A model generated the notes under the pieces. It was not told the DNA's origin. It saw nothing but the letters and a program-made list of their open reading frames with translations, and made no database searches. A stretch of DNA of 64,000 nt, taken from the NCBI RefSeq assembly GCF_010093535.1, contig NW_022985162.1, forward strand, positions 2,330,637-2,394,636. Reading direction: 5' to 3'. A program made the translations under genes and the position numbers. This document shows, in pieces, positions 34,488-47,915 of this stretch. How positions within the stretch are numbered: position 1 is the stretch's first letter; every line of letters begins with the position of its first letter. The stretch is from Lindgomyces ingoldianus (Eukaryota; Ascomycota; Dothideomycetes; Pleosporales; Lindgomycetaceae).

Positions 34488-35845
34488 CTATTTCTTGTTC
34501 TCCAGTCCTAACTTCTCAATCGCCTTCGCACCACCATCTTCGCCTACATCTACCTTCTCCTTGTCCCCTCCTTCGACATGGCCATCTAGTTGGGCTGTCA
34601 CCTTTTTGGGGTAGAAAGATCCTTTGTCTTTCTTCTTCTTTTCTTTTTTGGGTGGAGCGGGAGGCGGCGGGTAGGCTTTTGTTTCTATGTCCTTCCACTC
34701 AGGGGAGGCTTGGAATTCGGCTTGGATGGGCTCAAGGAGGGAGATGAGGGCTTCTGTGACGGCGGGTTTGAGCATTTGTGGGGTGAGCTAGATCAAAAAT
34801 AAGTATCTGAGACGTGGAAATTTTTTGGATGAGGAAGGAGTAGAAGCGTGGAAGAACATACCACATCAGCGACATAATCTTTCTGCATCTGCTCGATATC
34901 GGTGTAAACCAGGGGCTCCGCATCTCTCCTCTCGACCACAAACTTCTGCGTTCCATACTTCAGACTACTCGCTGGCAATAAAACATACTCAGCGAAGCTC
35001 AGAATGCCATTACCCTCGACCGTCTGCGGCGGTGCGTACGCCTTCTTCAACTTCTTCCGCACCACCTCGGGCGTATCCAGCAAATCAATCTTGCTATCTG
35101 GGTCACTCGCGCTCATTTTACCACCCTGCAGTCCCGGAACCATAGGATTCATTAAATGGGCGCGCTCCTTGAAGCCCACACGCGGCAGCACTTCCTTAGC
35201 AAGCGCAAAAATTTTCCGCTGATCCACCCCCCCAAACTGCGCGTCCACCTTCAAGTACTCCTCATCTAGTGCCTGCATAAGCGGGTAGATGAGTCCACTT
35301 AACGTCGCGTTCTCGACTTGCTTCACGACCTCGGCGCCGGCTTTCTTGGCATCGTGTTCGGTGACAATAGAGCTCAGCCGGAACAAATCCATGGTATATT
35401 CGGGGGTGAGTTGATAGGACGACCCGAACACGAACTCCAGTTTGTCGATCGGGACCTTCACGGCTTTCAGCAACGCGGTGATGACGAAGCGGTAGTATTC
35501 GGCGCGAAACTTGACGAGCTCGATCGGCGCTTTCAGGTTATCAAGGAAGCCGTGGATATCGGCGAGAAGAATCTTGATGTGGCATCCCGCTTGGAGAAAT
35601 TGTGCGAGCTTGAGGACGGGGACGAACTGTTGTGGTTAGTTCAGGGTATGTTGTATGTGTGGGAGGGGAAGAGGAGGGAGTTGTACGTAGCCGCAGTGTG
35701 GTCGCCCCGTGGTCGCGGTGCCCCAGTAAATCTTCAATGGCTCGCCTTTCTTTAATATGGCTTCTATGATCTCGGGATTTAGCACCTCCTGCAGGTTCGT
35801 CGTAATCAGAGCCAGCTGCTGCTCCATGGACATATTTTCTGCCAT
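34488..35845 (-). CDS. TYS1: Tyrosyl-tRNA synthetase, cytoplasmic
   Basis: Class I aminoacyl-tRNA synthetase that charges tRNA-Tyr. Start ATG 35845-35843 ([20 protein letters not shown]). Intron 35686-35627 falls inside the HIGH-like region: [12 protein letters not shown] then [20 protein letters not shown]. Further signatures are [53 protein letters not shown] and the KMSKS-type loop [20 protein letters not shown]. This is the eukaryotic/archaeal cytosolic type, not the bacterial/mitochondrial one. Intron 34861-34788 joins MQKDYVADV to [14 protein letters not shown]. The C-terminal extension is lysine/proline-rich ([19 protein letters not shown]) and ends KLGLENKK, stop at 34490-34488. A TCACGTGA palindrome lies 237 bp upstream of the start. 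Confidence 0.96.
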
Positions 35846-36254
35846 GGTGGGGTTAAGCAACTGGGTTGAAAATTGCGATTGCAATTGAGGGTTCCGAAAT
35901 TGGAAAGAAGGAGGAGATAGCGCCTGACGATAGGGACGTGGAATTATATGGTGTTCCAGGAGAACAATCACAGCACGCGCACAGAGCTGTTAGTAGGATT
36001 GTACTTGGGTTCCCAGGAGTCATACGGATCCGAAGTGGGCCCTTAGTATCTCTTCACCGCCTTCTCTTTACGGCTCTTAGATCACGTGACCGAAACCGAA
36101 ACCGCTCCATATATCCAACCCCACATAAGTGTAAGAATTCAGTGGAGGATGAGACATGCAGGTGCTAGTGGTAGAATAAGCAGGTGGCACTAGAAATCTA
36201 AGTAATCCAATATCCTAGTATAGCTAGGATTGCATCCTTTGGAGAGCACATTCT
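35846..36254. other. Upstream region of the tyrosyl-tRNA synthetase gene
   Basis: 409 bp, also the 3' side of the P450 gene. It contains TCACGTGA at 36082-36089 followed by two CCGAAA repeats. No ORF of interest. Confidence 0.5.
36082..36089. promoter_or_regulatory. TCACGTGA palindrome upstream of TYS1
   Basis: 8-bp perfect palindrome with the E-box core in its Cbf1-type context, 237 bp upstream of the synthetase start codon. Function is inferred only from sequence. Confidence 0.35.
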
Positions 36255-38339
36255 CTATTGAAACACAAATCTCTCCTTCCCTCTTCTGACAAAGCGTATT
36301 GGGATGGTGTTCCCTCTCAATTGCAGTGTGATAATCGACCCCATAGTTCTCCTGAGCAAGTGATCCGCCCGATCTGCCGCCTTTTGCCAAACCTCCTGCC
36401 TCTCCTTTCCGCCCTTCGGCATCGCATCGACTTCTGCATCAGTCGCAAATTCATCTACTGCAAGCTCAACGCTGTAATGCTGGAATATGACAGCGAACAC
36501 CGCAAGGATCTCTACTTGCGCAAATCGCCGGCCGATGCAGGACCGGTAGCCGTCGCTGAAAGGAATATATGAACCCTTCACAGGTTTGAAGAGATGTGCT
36601 GAGGTGTCCGCACCAGATGGCCCCCGAAGATCTTCGTCGTCGAACTTTGTGTTCTCCATTGCAGCAGCTGGAGGTTCCTTGGTATCTACGAGCCATCGCT
36701 CTGGTCTGAATCGATCAACGTCGTGTAAGCCGTCTTTATGGTTACTGTCAGACGGTGAAGGCCAGTACTTAGGATTTCGGTGAACAGCGCAGCAAAGAGA
36801 TATATGGGTATTCTCGGGGAATATATGGGTCCGATTACCTACCGTGACAGGCTGCGGTCGGCCAGGAGCAGTTGATTTCGGGATGTTGATGATTGGCTGT
36901 AGCAGTCGTAAAGTCTCGTTCATAACGGCTGCAGCCATGCCATTGAACAATCTTGGAAACTCCTCCTCAAAGGTCCACTCACTAATCGGCTTTCCTTGCA
37001 GCGTCCTGTCGAGGTCCTCTTGTAGATTTTTTTGAGACTTCCGGTTCACTGCTAGGTAAACTAAAGAGAAGTGAAGTGCGTTCGCTGTAGTTTCATGACC
37101 TGCAAGCATGATGACGAATGCGTTTCCCAGGAGGTCACTCTTTTGGAGATCAGTCTTCCTTACGTTTGTTGAGCTGTCAAGAATGCCGCTTCCTCGTATG
37201 AGTGACCCGAACAAGTCCATTCCCTCAGCGCTCTGTCCCGAGGAAACCTCCGCCTTTTTGGCTTCGTACAGTTCATCCATATACTTGCCCCACTCTATGA
37301 CTGCTGTTCCAACGGTCCGGTGGATTTTGAAGGGTGATTTTACTGTTGAAATGGTTAGAGAATGCTCCGGAAGTCTGAAAATGGCTCCCATTGAGAAAGT
37401 GGGGGGGGCTAGCTTGAACGGGGGAAAACTTAAGAGGCAATGGAGACTCAAACTTACAAAGGTATTCGGGTGGTCCCATTTGGGTCCACATAATATTCTC
37501 CAGGAGTACGCTTAGCGCCTCCCGGTAATTCATCTTATGTCCAGGAGGGATTTTAGATCCCACCAGAAGAGGGTCAACGACAGAGTCGCTTCTGGCTCGT
37601 TGCTCTTTCTCTTCGTGTGGCCAGACAACTCGAACATCAAAACCAGCACGACTAATGACATACAAAGCGAACCTCATTGTGTCTGTAGCTGGATCATTCA
37701 CCGTCTTATTGCCACTGCCATTAGGCCCGGTCCACAGCCTGAGGAGGGACTGCGCATGATGCAGTGATTCTAGGAAAACGAGCTCATTGTTCTTGTCTCC
37801 AAAACTTGGTGCCGTGAGCTTCCTGTGCATACGCCAGGCTGGGCCTTCAGTCGAGACGACATTTTTTCCATAGATGTCAAGCCGTCTATACATCTTAAGT
37901 GGCTTTGGGAAGTCATTTCGTCGCGTTGTGATTTGAGTGATAACCTCAGCATCTGCGACAAATGCCTGGATTCTGCTGGGTGATACAGCAAATAAGATAT
38001 CTGACCCAACCTGCTCGAATGGCTTGTATCCTACTCGATAAGCCCACTCTGGATCCAGCAATCTATGTTGCCGCGTGGTCAACTCAGATAAAGTGGATGT
38101 GAACGGAAAATTACCTACTGTAACCAGAGGCCATGGCAAAATACCGGAAGTTTTTGCAGGAGCGGAAGCCACAGCGGGTATGTTGCGAGCCAAAACACGG
38201 AATACACATTCCATGGCATTACGACTACAGGGAAGCCTGAGGATTTTGCGGCAGCTAGATTGCGAACGACATTACGGTAACGGTGCACCAGAAACCAAAT
38301 GACGACTCCAATTGTGCCAACCGCTAGAGAAGAAGCCAT
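36255..38339 (-). CDS. Cytochrome P450 monooxygenase
   Basis: Haem-thiolate monooxygenase, probably ER-anchored by the N-terminal helix (SLAVGTIGVVIWFLVHRY). Start ATG 38339-38337. I assemble three exons. Intron 1 begins after HGLWL (donor GTAGGT near 38118, acceptor ACATAG), giving LLDPEWAYRVGYKPF. Intron 2 follows MGPPEYL near 37457 and the best acceptor is GGGAG near 37392, giving IFRLPEHSLTISTVK. P450 motifs: FVIMLAGHETTANALHFSL (I-helix oxygen-binding AGxxT), MNETLRLL (ExxR), FRPERWL, and the haem loop FSDGYRSCIGRRFA with its cysteine ligand. WRMHRKLTAPSF is the C-helix. The CYP family and substrate are not identifiable by eye. There are no backbone biosynthetic genes next to it, so a secondary-metabolite cluster is not indicated. 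Stop 36257-36255. Confidence 0.92.
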
Positions 38340-41300
38340 CGCGTCCTATGCTGTGGCACGCTTGTGCGGGGAAATTGAGGGCAAGGGGTTCCGAGATTAT
38401 GTGAATGAAGAAGACTGTAAATGCATTAAGCCAGGTAAGTAACTCAAAGGAGGCGATACAATTAAGGCAGGCGATGAGTGACGCTCGCAGCGTGGAGAGG
38501 GTCGAGGTGAGGTCGCGCTGACTTGTTGTGACGTTGACAATGTTGGTCGTGCCCGCCTCATTAGCGTTTGAAGGGGTGCAGACTGGCCATTGAGCGTCTC
38601 AGTAATCAGAGTTCTAAATTAAGAACATCGAATCCCCTATCGACGCCTCAGAGAAGAAGTGCCTACGATGCACATGTTCTCTGTGGTTTTGTTGTTTATC
38701 TCAAGAGACATACTCTGGGCTGGAGAAGTAGCTCTCGAGACCTGCCAGTAGAGCGAGCTAATGGCGAAGCAAAGAGTTATACCTAGAGCGGACTAGCCTG
38801 TGTGACAGTTGCTGACTCCTTAGCGCTGTCGCAGAGCTCTCCGCACATTCCTCCTCTGCAGAGCTGTCACATTTTGTGAAGTTCCGGCAAGGGCGGCCTC
38901 GAATCCAAATGCATCGCACACCGCGTGTCGGTCTGGAAGTGTCGGATGCTGCACTGTGGCACCAAGATCCCCATGGATCGCCCGCGTAACAGGTGAAAAG
39001 CAACTTCTCACCAGTCAACAGAACGAAAGAGTGCCTCCACGGCAACTACGGCTGGATTGCGGAAGCTAGATATGGCCGCTGCAGCAGGAGAGGAGGGGAT
39101 AAATATTGTCATCGTTCCACTTGTGAAGCCTGCCGCGAGCATATCCGCTCAATCTTATGCCGTCCCACATCGACCTTAAGTACGAATTGAGTCGCTATCG
39201 CATCCTTGATGCACAGCGCCCACAGCAGCTCCAGCCTGCCTTCAAAGATGTAGATGAGACCTAGGATAGAATTCGGTAGGCTAGCTGTCTACAGGCAGTG
39301 GACTTCCTCGTTGACTCTTGAGTGTCAGAAAACGTCTAAGCGTCCACTTCGTTTCGGAACGTTTTCTGGAAGGCGAGGATATTGCGGCAGAAAGCGACAA
39401 TTGGATTCAAAGCCGACTTTCACTGGCGCCTCGATCCCCTCGTGGCTCTTCGGCCCACGTGGGTTTGCTTTTTCATAACAGGGGGCTGAAGGTTCTTGGT
39501 GGCTGATCGCTTAATCTGATTCGTTGCAATGAGGGTCTGCTCCTCTTTGGTCTCTCGGAAATATTGTCATGAACACCAGGGGAGAATCAGTTCATAGTTT
39601 AGTCCAGCCTCACCGCATCCATATACCTGTCCTCGGCAAGCTGAGTGACCCGGTCAGGTCGGTTGGTTATTTGACCTGATGCTCAGCAAGGTCTTCTGGT
39701 ACCGATGAGGGTTAGGATGCAACGCCTCTTGTTATATCACTGATTTCTTTCTGGCAGCTGACCAGCCCCCAGCTTTTGTCTTTCTGAGTCTCCGCACGAT
39801 ACCGGAGCTGGGAAGAACAGGACTGTAGTCATGTCATTTTGCCGTTCGGACCCGCGAATGCCCTGGATGAATCCCGGTTCGGCTACATTGCTAGCTTGAA
39901 TGTCGCACCGACCTGGTGATGCTGGGCACGGAGGGAGTACGTGACGGTAACAGAGCTTGAATCAACAATTCCAGAAACTCGACGTCACAGCTTGACTCGA
40001 CGGCGGAGTTTGGGCCTCGAGAAGACGGGATTGCCCAATTCTTTAAAGTCAATGATGGACTAATCTTCTCGAAGCTAATGGAGGGTTTCGGCCACTCTCC
40101 GGGGTGTTATCCTTGAGATGACAAGAATAGGCCAGGTCTTGAGATACCAGCGTCATAGCGAGGGCCAGCTATACACAGGTGACCTCGGGCCGGCCAGAAA
40201 CGGCTCCAGCTCATAAGATCGAGCTACGGTTGTGCGGTCACTTCCAATGATACAATCTTGCTACTTGCAGGTGGCAGCGGACAGACGGGTTCCAACCATG
40301 GTCACTTGAATTGTCTCAATTTTCAAAACGACGAGATGAATAGGTGTCGACATCGTCTTCAGCTATCTCTGGCGCATCGCTTTCCCCATGTCTTCTCGAA
40401 GCCCACTTGTGGCCCGGGTAAGACGCTAAGCGGGAGGTTGATGCTGAATCACCTAGTGAGAATCGCAATGTGGGGCGTCTCCAGACCGTAACTTTCACGT
40501 TTATGCGCTGGGAATCTCTCTCAACGCCCGGACGGTGCTTGGACGCGCTCATCTCAGACTCGCACAGCTGGCGGCGCTGAGTCGCTGCTCTGGAAATTAT
40601 CCGACGCGGCGAGCGCAGTCGTGATGTGCTGATGCTGCTCCTGGACTGGCCTCTCGGCGGAGGAGCGCGCACAAATGGCGAAACAATGAACTCATATCTG
40701 TGCGCCGACATGGGCCATGGCTGTCTCTCGGGCCCATCACAGTGCCCGACATGATGGTGTTGACGGCCGTCGGCGGGATGCCGGCCGCAGAGCATCCGTG
40801 GTATTAGGGCGGGAACAGCGTTTGCTGTCAGTGGCAGTAGTCGTCGGCGGCGGCAAGCCTCCGGGTGCAAGTACTGCACAACCTGTCGAGCGCAATGAAG
40901 TGACGGAGGGCAGTTTGATCGTCTGGCCGCGGTGTCTGCTCCAGTTGCTTGCCGGCATCTCGCATTCCGCACGGCTCGCATTGAACACCAAGCGTCGTCG
41001 CTATTTTCCAAAGCTCCGGGACTGGGTTTGATGGCTTGAGAAGGCTTTTCTGCCCAGTGCCCGCAGCGCTCAAGCGACACCACATGAATCGTGCGCTGCG
41101 AGAGACGACAGAGCAGTGAGGGTCGTCCTCGCTCGCCCAGCCCGTGGCGGCCCACTCCATCAATCTCACTGACCACACTGACCCCATCCCCCATCCCCAA
41201 ACAGCACTCCCCAACCCACCCACGCTGCTTGCTGCCTGCTTCGCGGTTATTCTCGCTGCGCCTAACCCTCTCTTTCTGGCCCCGCAACTCGCTCGCCCTC

Positions 41301-41845
41301 AGGAGCCAGGGCCCGCAGCAGTACTGTTCTTGCCCGTGCTAGTGCGTGGCCAGCAACAAACGTCGACGCATAGACACTCTCCGTGTCAGCGCCCTCTTGT
41401 CGCTAGAATCGAGATCTGGCGCTGGCTTGTTGCCTGCTTCTAGTAACAGTCTCCGGTTCCATGGTAAGGTCGCGTTGTCGGCTGGGTTCTCTGCACGCCG
41501 CTTGACAGAGCTCCCGCTCTCCTCGTGCATCCCACAGGCTCTGCCCTACTATTCACGACACTGGCCTGCTCTGCTTGACTGCTGCCCTGCGACGCTTGTC
41601 AAACTCTTCACCTCCCCCCCAGTGATGATGCGGATTGGCCCGCAGTTGCTGAACATCTCCGATCTCTCCCATCACTGACGTGCTGGGTGAATTGCGCCCT
41701 TTGCCTCCGCTGCCGAGGTAGGCCCTCCACCACTCGTCCCCGAGACTGTGCTGGGCGTGGTCGTTTGAGCTGTGAGCACTGAGTAGTCATCAGCTCAAGT
41801 GGACCATCGCAGCCGCATGGCCTGAGCGGTCCCTCTGATATTAGG
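38340..41845. other. 3.5 kb gene-free region upstream of the Zn2Cys6 factor
   Basis: Contains a 323-codon minus-strand frame (40316-41287) that starts at TTG, has no ATG-initiated protein with known features, and is Arg/Ser-rich, so I do not call it. A CCCACGTGGG palindrome occurs near 39453-39462. The last part is probably the 5' leader and promoter of the transcription factor. Confidence 0.5.
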
Positions 41846-44800
41846 ATGGAGGGCGGTGATCCGGACGCGCCCACCCAGAAACGTCCCCGTTTGGACTCGG
41901 TCAACCCAGTGTATAACGGCCTTCCCCCCCCTCAACCCGCTCGACACCCCACCGGCCAGGCCTCGTCTCCTCCCCCATCTGCCCGTCACTACCCAACCCA
42001 CAGCCTTCCGCCTCCCTCCCAGCCGTACCCACCTCAAGGACATTACCAAGGCCCTTCACCCTCACCATCTCTTCCCTCAACCGATATTCGCGCCTACTCC
42101 GATCCTAGGAGCATACCGTCGCCCGGCCAGCGCACCCATGGCGTTACCGGTCCTCCCGTGACCCTCCCCGCGAGAACCATTAGCCAGGACAATATCGCCA
42201 CCTACCGTCCTCCTGTGACTCCTCAGTCTACTGCCCCAGACCACCCAAGCTCGCGGTCCACCAGTGGTGAGGCCAAACTTCCTCCTGGCATGGACCATGG
42301 TGGCCACCAAACACCATGGCCCGTCAATCCAGAGCATCGCCATAATGGCAGCATTCCAAATGTGCCAAATGGTCTGCCCAACGGTTATCCGGTGGTCAGC
42401 CCTCAGCATGAGCAGCCTTATCAGACCCCTCTCCCGCAGGCCCAACACTTTGCTCAGCCTGTTGCGTATTCTCAAGGACCGTATATGAGCGGCCCAGCCT
42501 CACAGTACCAGCAGGCACATATGAGGCGGAAGCAGGTTCGAGCTACACAAGCATGCAATAACTGCCGTTCGCGCAAACAGAAATGTGACGAACAGAGGCC
42601 GTGCCAATTTTGCAAAGATAATCAGTATGAGTGCCAGTACAAGGATGTTCCTCCTCCGAAGTGAGTCACTCATTTCACCATTCATCATCCTGCTAACGAT
42701 CCTTAGGCAAGATAGGACCATGATGCAGCTTCAAGACAGTGTGAATAGCGTCTCCGACATGCTAAAGACCTTTGTGGAAGGGTTTAATTCCTGGAAAGAT
42801 ACCGTTGAAAGCAGACTTCCCCCAGTGAGACCGGGTGATAACATGACAAATACTTCAAACCACCCTTCGCCCGAACAAATGCAAGGCATACGAGGTTCTT
42901 TCAGCGAACACAGTGGGTCAAGAATGCCTACTCCAGTACAAGGACGTGCACATCTCCGCAGAGTCAACAGCATGAAAATTGAGTCACCGGTCACCCTAAA
43001 CTCAATGACGTCGCCCATTCCTGCGCAGGGCTCTACCCCGATCAAACAAGAGTCCATCTTGGCTGGTCCGCAGGCACCCGCTACCCCCGCTGAGAGCATA
43101 AGGGCTGATCATACCAACCTGAGCGGTGAAGACTCGTTGAGACCAGGAGAGAAGGCCGGCCTCCTCGGTGATCATACCACTCCTGCTCACCAGGTCCTAG
43201 AAGGATGGCCTTCCATGCAGACGTTCTGCAATGATATCCCCTACATGAAATGGCTTTTGGACAATGGACACAAAATTAGCGACTATCCCATGGAACTCGA
43301 GAAGCGCCGTGGCCTAATTCGTGTCTGGGGTGTTGGGGAAGGCCATGACCTGAATGACGGAGCCCAGGGTCCAGGAAGCCCTGATAGCAACGAGTCTGAT
43401 GCCCCTTCCCCGGCAGCGGCGAGAGAAGGCCTTTGGGGAACGGGCGAAGCCTCTAGCCCTGGTACTGCGAGTGGTAGTACCCCCCGAGAGATCGACGGAA
43501 GCGTTGGCGGACTTGATTCGCACGGCAACTTAAAGCTTGATTCAGTGACTCTTTTCGAGCTCCACAAGCTTTACCACGATTATATGCACAATATGCACCC
43601 TTTTCTAAATCCCAGCAAGTTGAGGAAGATGGTGAAGGAATTCGGCGAGGCTTATAGTCCCGACTCTAGGAGCGCTCATGCGTTTTCTCCTGGCTCCGCC
43701 ATACCCAGCCACGTTGCTGGCCAGAAGAGAAAACGATCATCCTTCGACACATTCTCGCCAGGAAGGGAGAGGCCAGGCCAAGATCCAATTGAGCGATCTC
43801 TTCGAAATGCGATCGTACTTCTCGTGTTGGCTTTGGGTAAAGTCTGTCAGTATCAGCAGCCATTACCAGCGCCTCAATGTGATAAGGGTATGGACATACC
43901 GGATCTGTTCAGTCGCGGCTCTCCGCATTCGTCTGGCGCTAGCTTCAACGTTGATGACGGGCAGGACAATCGGCCAAGGAACATCGATATCTTACCGGGA
44001 ATGGCGTACTTCAGTTATGCGACCGATATCTTGGGCAACCAGCAAGGTGGAAATACCGTGGCCCACGCACAAGCCATGCTTCTGGCTGCGTTATACTTGG
44101 GCCAGTTTGCGCGTGTTATGGAGAGCTGGAGCTGGATTAATAATGCCTGCAGGGTCTGCCTCATTCTTATCAAAGAGTATGCATCCCATATTTCCACCTG
44201 TATTCCTTGAGCTCACGAAATTCCCAGCGATATGCCTAGGATCGACAGGGAATCTGTACTCAATCAGGGAAGGGAGCCCCCATTCCCACCGCATGAGCAG
44301 TACAGGTTGAATCTAGTCAAATGCGTGTACTGGACCTGCCTACAACTCGAAAGGTAGTGTTTGCCCCTCACCTTCTTGATACCATCTAATGATTTACATA
44401 GCGACATCTTGGCTGAATTGAGTAACCTCCCACCAAGTGATATCTCAAAGTACTCAGGCAAAATTTCATATCCTTCAGGAGTATATGAGAAGTTTCCGGA
44501 GACCATATCGTACAGTGATAGCTCAGAGCACGAAAGAGTCATGTGGATATATTCGAGCCAGATACATTTGCGCGTCATTCTTAATGAGGCACACAATGGC
44601 TTGTATGGAGCCGACGGTGAGTCACCCGTTTATTTCTTTCCAGTGCCTTCTGACATAGAAAGGTGAAGGGAAACGCAAACGGCTAGACAACAACAATCTA
44701 AAAGAGGTCGCTACCGCCGCTAAAGTCCACTCCGACATCTTATTGAGCTGGAGAAAAGTGCTACCCGCTGAGCTCGTGTGGGACGATAACGATCCCCCAT

Positions 44801-45476
44801 CAACCGACCTCAACATCGCCAGGCTGCGCGCGAAGTTCTACGGAGGGCACTACATGATCCTAAGGCACTTTCTGTACATGGCTACTCACGAGATTGAGCT
44901 TCCACCCGGCCCACCCATGTCTCAGACGTCTGCCTGGTCATCACAACACAGTTCTCCAGCAGCCGTCATAGACCACAGGGCTACGCCAACAACCATGCAC
45001 AGAACACTGATGGATTTCACCCATGACCAAAGCGAGATTCTCGATGCAGCGTTCCAATGCATACGGAGCGCGATTCAGAGTACTATTGCTTTCGACCGTG
45101 TCGGGGCTCTTCCCGAGGAGCCATACGAGAGGTATAAGGATACTGCAAAACACAGGCTCATTTTGACAAACATATTTGGTACTTTGCACGCGTAAGTTCA
45201 CCTCGCCAACCTCAGCTGCTCCTGCTCATGACATATAGACAATTTGGGAACATGATTGTCCTCGCTGCGGTTTTCAAATCTCGTCTGCGATACCATCTGC
45301 CCAACGACAATCCGAAAGACCATAATCTCACCAAGTCGACATTGTCGAAGCTTTTAAACCGAACAATCAAAGTCTTAGGCACCGTCGCACCTAACTCTCC
45401 AGTATTGAAGATGGATGCCCAGATATTGCAAAATATCCAGAGGTTGCTCAACCTAGAAAACACAGACCTAAATTAA
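41846..45476 (+). CDS. Zn2Cys6 fungal-specific transcription factor
   Basis: Predicted DNA-binding regulator of about 1060 residues. Six exons with introns at 42661-42706, 44177-44227, 44353-44401, 44617-44662 and 45192-45238, all keeping frame. The N-terminal 230 residues are Pro/Ser/Gln/His-rich and disordered. The zinc cluster is ACNNCRSRKQKCDEQRPCQF then CKDNQYECQYKDVPPP, with six cysteines in the standard order. The cluster sits far from the N-terminus, and a coiled-coil-like linker (TMMQLQDSVNSVSDMLKTFV) follows. The middle homology region includes LFELHKLYHDYMHNMHPFLN, SLRNAIVLLVLALGKVCQYQ and AQAMLLAALYLGQFARVMES. The C-terminal part has AKVHSDILLSWRKVLPAEL and LRAKFYGGHYMILRHFLY. The target genes are unknown. 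It does not adjoin an obvious pathway, so a cluster-specific role is not supported. Confidence 0.93.
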
Positions 45477-45652
45477 AAGGCCGGGCATGACACAGCAGAC
45501 AACAGAACTCTTAAACCCTCTCAGGAACGGCTCCTTTTCTCCAGCTTTACCCTTTGTAATTCGTTGGATATACCCCTGAAGCAGCGTTTACTTGCTTCAC
45601 GCTATTTTACTGTCCTTTACCGCACTACTCTCGGTGCGTTCTTTTTTTCATG

Positions 45653-45666
45653 TTTTTTTTTTTTTT
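45653..45666. repeat. Homopolymer T14
   Basis: T14 run about 180 bp downstream of the transcription-factor stop codon, probably in its 3' region. Confidence 0.85.
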
Positions 45667-46255
45667 CTGGTTGCACACATTGGGAGGCTAGCGCTCGATT
45701 TCACCATCATTTAACACTGCATTTGGCGGTTATTTGTCTTCACTTATGAAGTTGTTATACCCGTACTGGGCCTGGATTGCAATGGTCAGCAAATGGCTGA
45801 ATTCGGAGGACGGGCAAAACGGCTTCGAGCTCCTCTCGAACGTCATACCGATGGTGGCTATCTGCTTTTCACATACACGCGTCCATTTCGGGATGGGATT
45901 CATGTATATTGGACACATGCTCCACAATGATCCGATTACGGAAGGATTTTGGTGCATTGGGCTGGAGGAAATTGGGATTTGGTATATAGGAGAGGCCGTT
46001 CATTGGAGCGCAAGCTTCACAGACTGGATGGGCTAATGTTGGGAGAGACAGTTGAATTTTGGGATTATTGGTTTATCGGAATTACTATTGGTATCTACTG
46101 TTAGCGTTCTGTCGCTCTACAGCGGGGGCTCGGCTCTTCTCAAAGCTCACACAACTCCCCCTGGAGGCGTCGATTTCGCAAGCACGGAGCCGAACCCTCT
46201 GCAATCAAAACTGGGCGCAGCAACAACCTGCTTCATCCCTGAAGGAACAACACGT

Positions 46256-46323
46256 GCCCAAAATTTCATGCGGGCCTCACCCCATCCTCCCGTCTTACCG
46301 CAGCATCCGCCCAAAATTTCATG
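46256..46323. repeat. Pair of 15-nt direct repeats
   Basis: GCCCAAAATTTCATG occurs at 46256-46270 and again at 46309-46323, 53 bp apart. Meaning unknown. Confidence 0.8.
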
Positions 46324-47915
46324 AACAGCTCCCCACCTTTCCATGGATGTCTGAACGTTTGGCACTAAGCCCCTACCTCAAAGTTTTCTTCCAAGGTTTC
46401 GGGTTCCCCCAAAAAGCGTGAGCTCAAGCCCCAATCTTCAACTCTAACCCAACCCCGTCCCCCCACTAGAATCGTCTCGCCGCAAACGTTGGGTGCCGAC
46501 TAGGGTGAACTTTATGAAGCGAACCAGTTTGTCCGCTCTTCCCGCTGCGGCCCCAGAGGCACCCGTTCCTGGTGTTGATGTTGGAAGCAAGATAAATTTG
46601 GTTGCCGCGATAGCCGTAGAGGGGACTCGGAGGCTCTGGTTGTGGCGGCGGAGGGGCACAAGTCGTGGGCTCGTGTAATATCGTTCACCTCTGAGATGCG
46701 ATACGAGGGGCACGAAGTTGGTGGAGCGGCGAGGCGAGCTCTGAGCAAAGGTTGCCCCGTAACAAGAACAGGCCCCCTGTCACACGGATGGTGGGCCATC
46801 GTGATGAGGAGCACGCCGAGAATGTCACAGAGTAATTGGACGCGACTAGACACGTACCACCATGTCTCTAAGCTGAGAGCCCTGGCCCAACAATTGTTGC
46901 AATTGGGCGTCAAATGCTCAAGATGACCACTGGTCTTCCTGATAACGGCGATCGCCTGGCCAGTTGGGCATTTAGTTGTTGAAGGATTGCCCGCCAGCCT
47001 CCTTGTCGCCAATTACGGACCTACGCTCGCTAGGCGGGCAGCTGTCAAATTGCAAATCAATTTGGGTTCACCTTGTTTGAGGTGCAAGTTCAGAGCAGGA
47101 GCGGGAGGTTGGGCTTCTGCGCTGTTCTCCGAACACGTGAGCTTGAAATAGATTCGGCGAATGAAGTTTTTTGGTTCCCGTCCCGTTACGCGAACGTCAA
47201 TCACCACTCTCAGAACCGTGCAGGAGTGATGGCCAGTCACACTCAAGGTTAAAGCTGTATTTGATTTGTTCTCGCTTCTTTCCCCTTTGCGAGATTGTAC
47301 GACAGTCGGATCTCTAGTCAATTGTGACGCCTGCGGATCCGCATAGCCATCGTCATTATCAAAATCGATATCAAATCCAGTCCTCAGATGATGCTTTACG
47401 AAGATCACCACATCCCCTGATAAGCTTCACCGCAAAAAGTGACTGCAGTCTAAGCTTCATCTTTCTCGCTCGCTTCCGATCTTCTCGTCTCGCACGTCTC
47501 AGATCTCAGCTTCCCAGTCATGCTTCCCCCAATTGTTGATCCTCTCCTCCAACTCCTGAGTTCCCCAAGGAGATAATGTTAACGACATTGCTCAGACGCT
47601 GCCAGCCACAGTTCTACTGCCACGCCGGCTGTCTCACCCACGGCATTCGTCCTGTCTCTGCGAATTTCGGTGGGCTCTCACCTGCTTCTCAATATTTCTC
47701 ATGGCACTCCAACGCAACCACCAGTCATCATTCTCCGCGACCCCTCGCCTCCGCATCCAGTGTGCAATCACCGATCAGCGCGCTCCTGGTGTCGACAGCG
47801 AGCGAGGCTCCGGCCACTGATTCGTTCTCAAACGCCCGTCTGCCGGCATGATGCAGATGCAGCCTGTCTCGCGCCGAGCCCGACCGGCGATGCAGAGGCC
47901 TCACCGCCTGTGCCG

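Noticed and set aside
36255..38339. Secondary-metabolite cluster around the P450
   Set aside because: No polyketide synthase, NRPS, terpene cyclase or tailoring enzymes are nearby. The neighbours are a tRNA synthetase and a 3.5 kb gap.
40316..41287. 323-codon minus-strand open frame
   Set aside because: It starts at TTG, is Arg/Ser-rich, has no recognisable motif and overlaps GC-rich promoter-like DNA. Length alone is not enough.
46512..47012. 166-codon minus-strand frame
   Set aside because: Non-ATG start and no recognisable sequence. Overlapping frames on the other strand are equally open.
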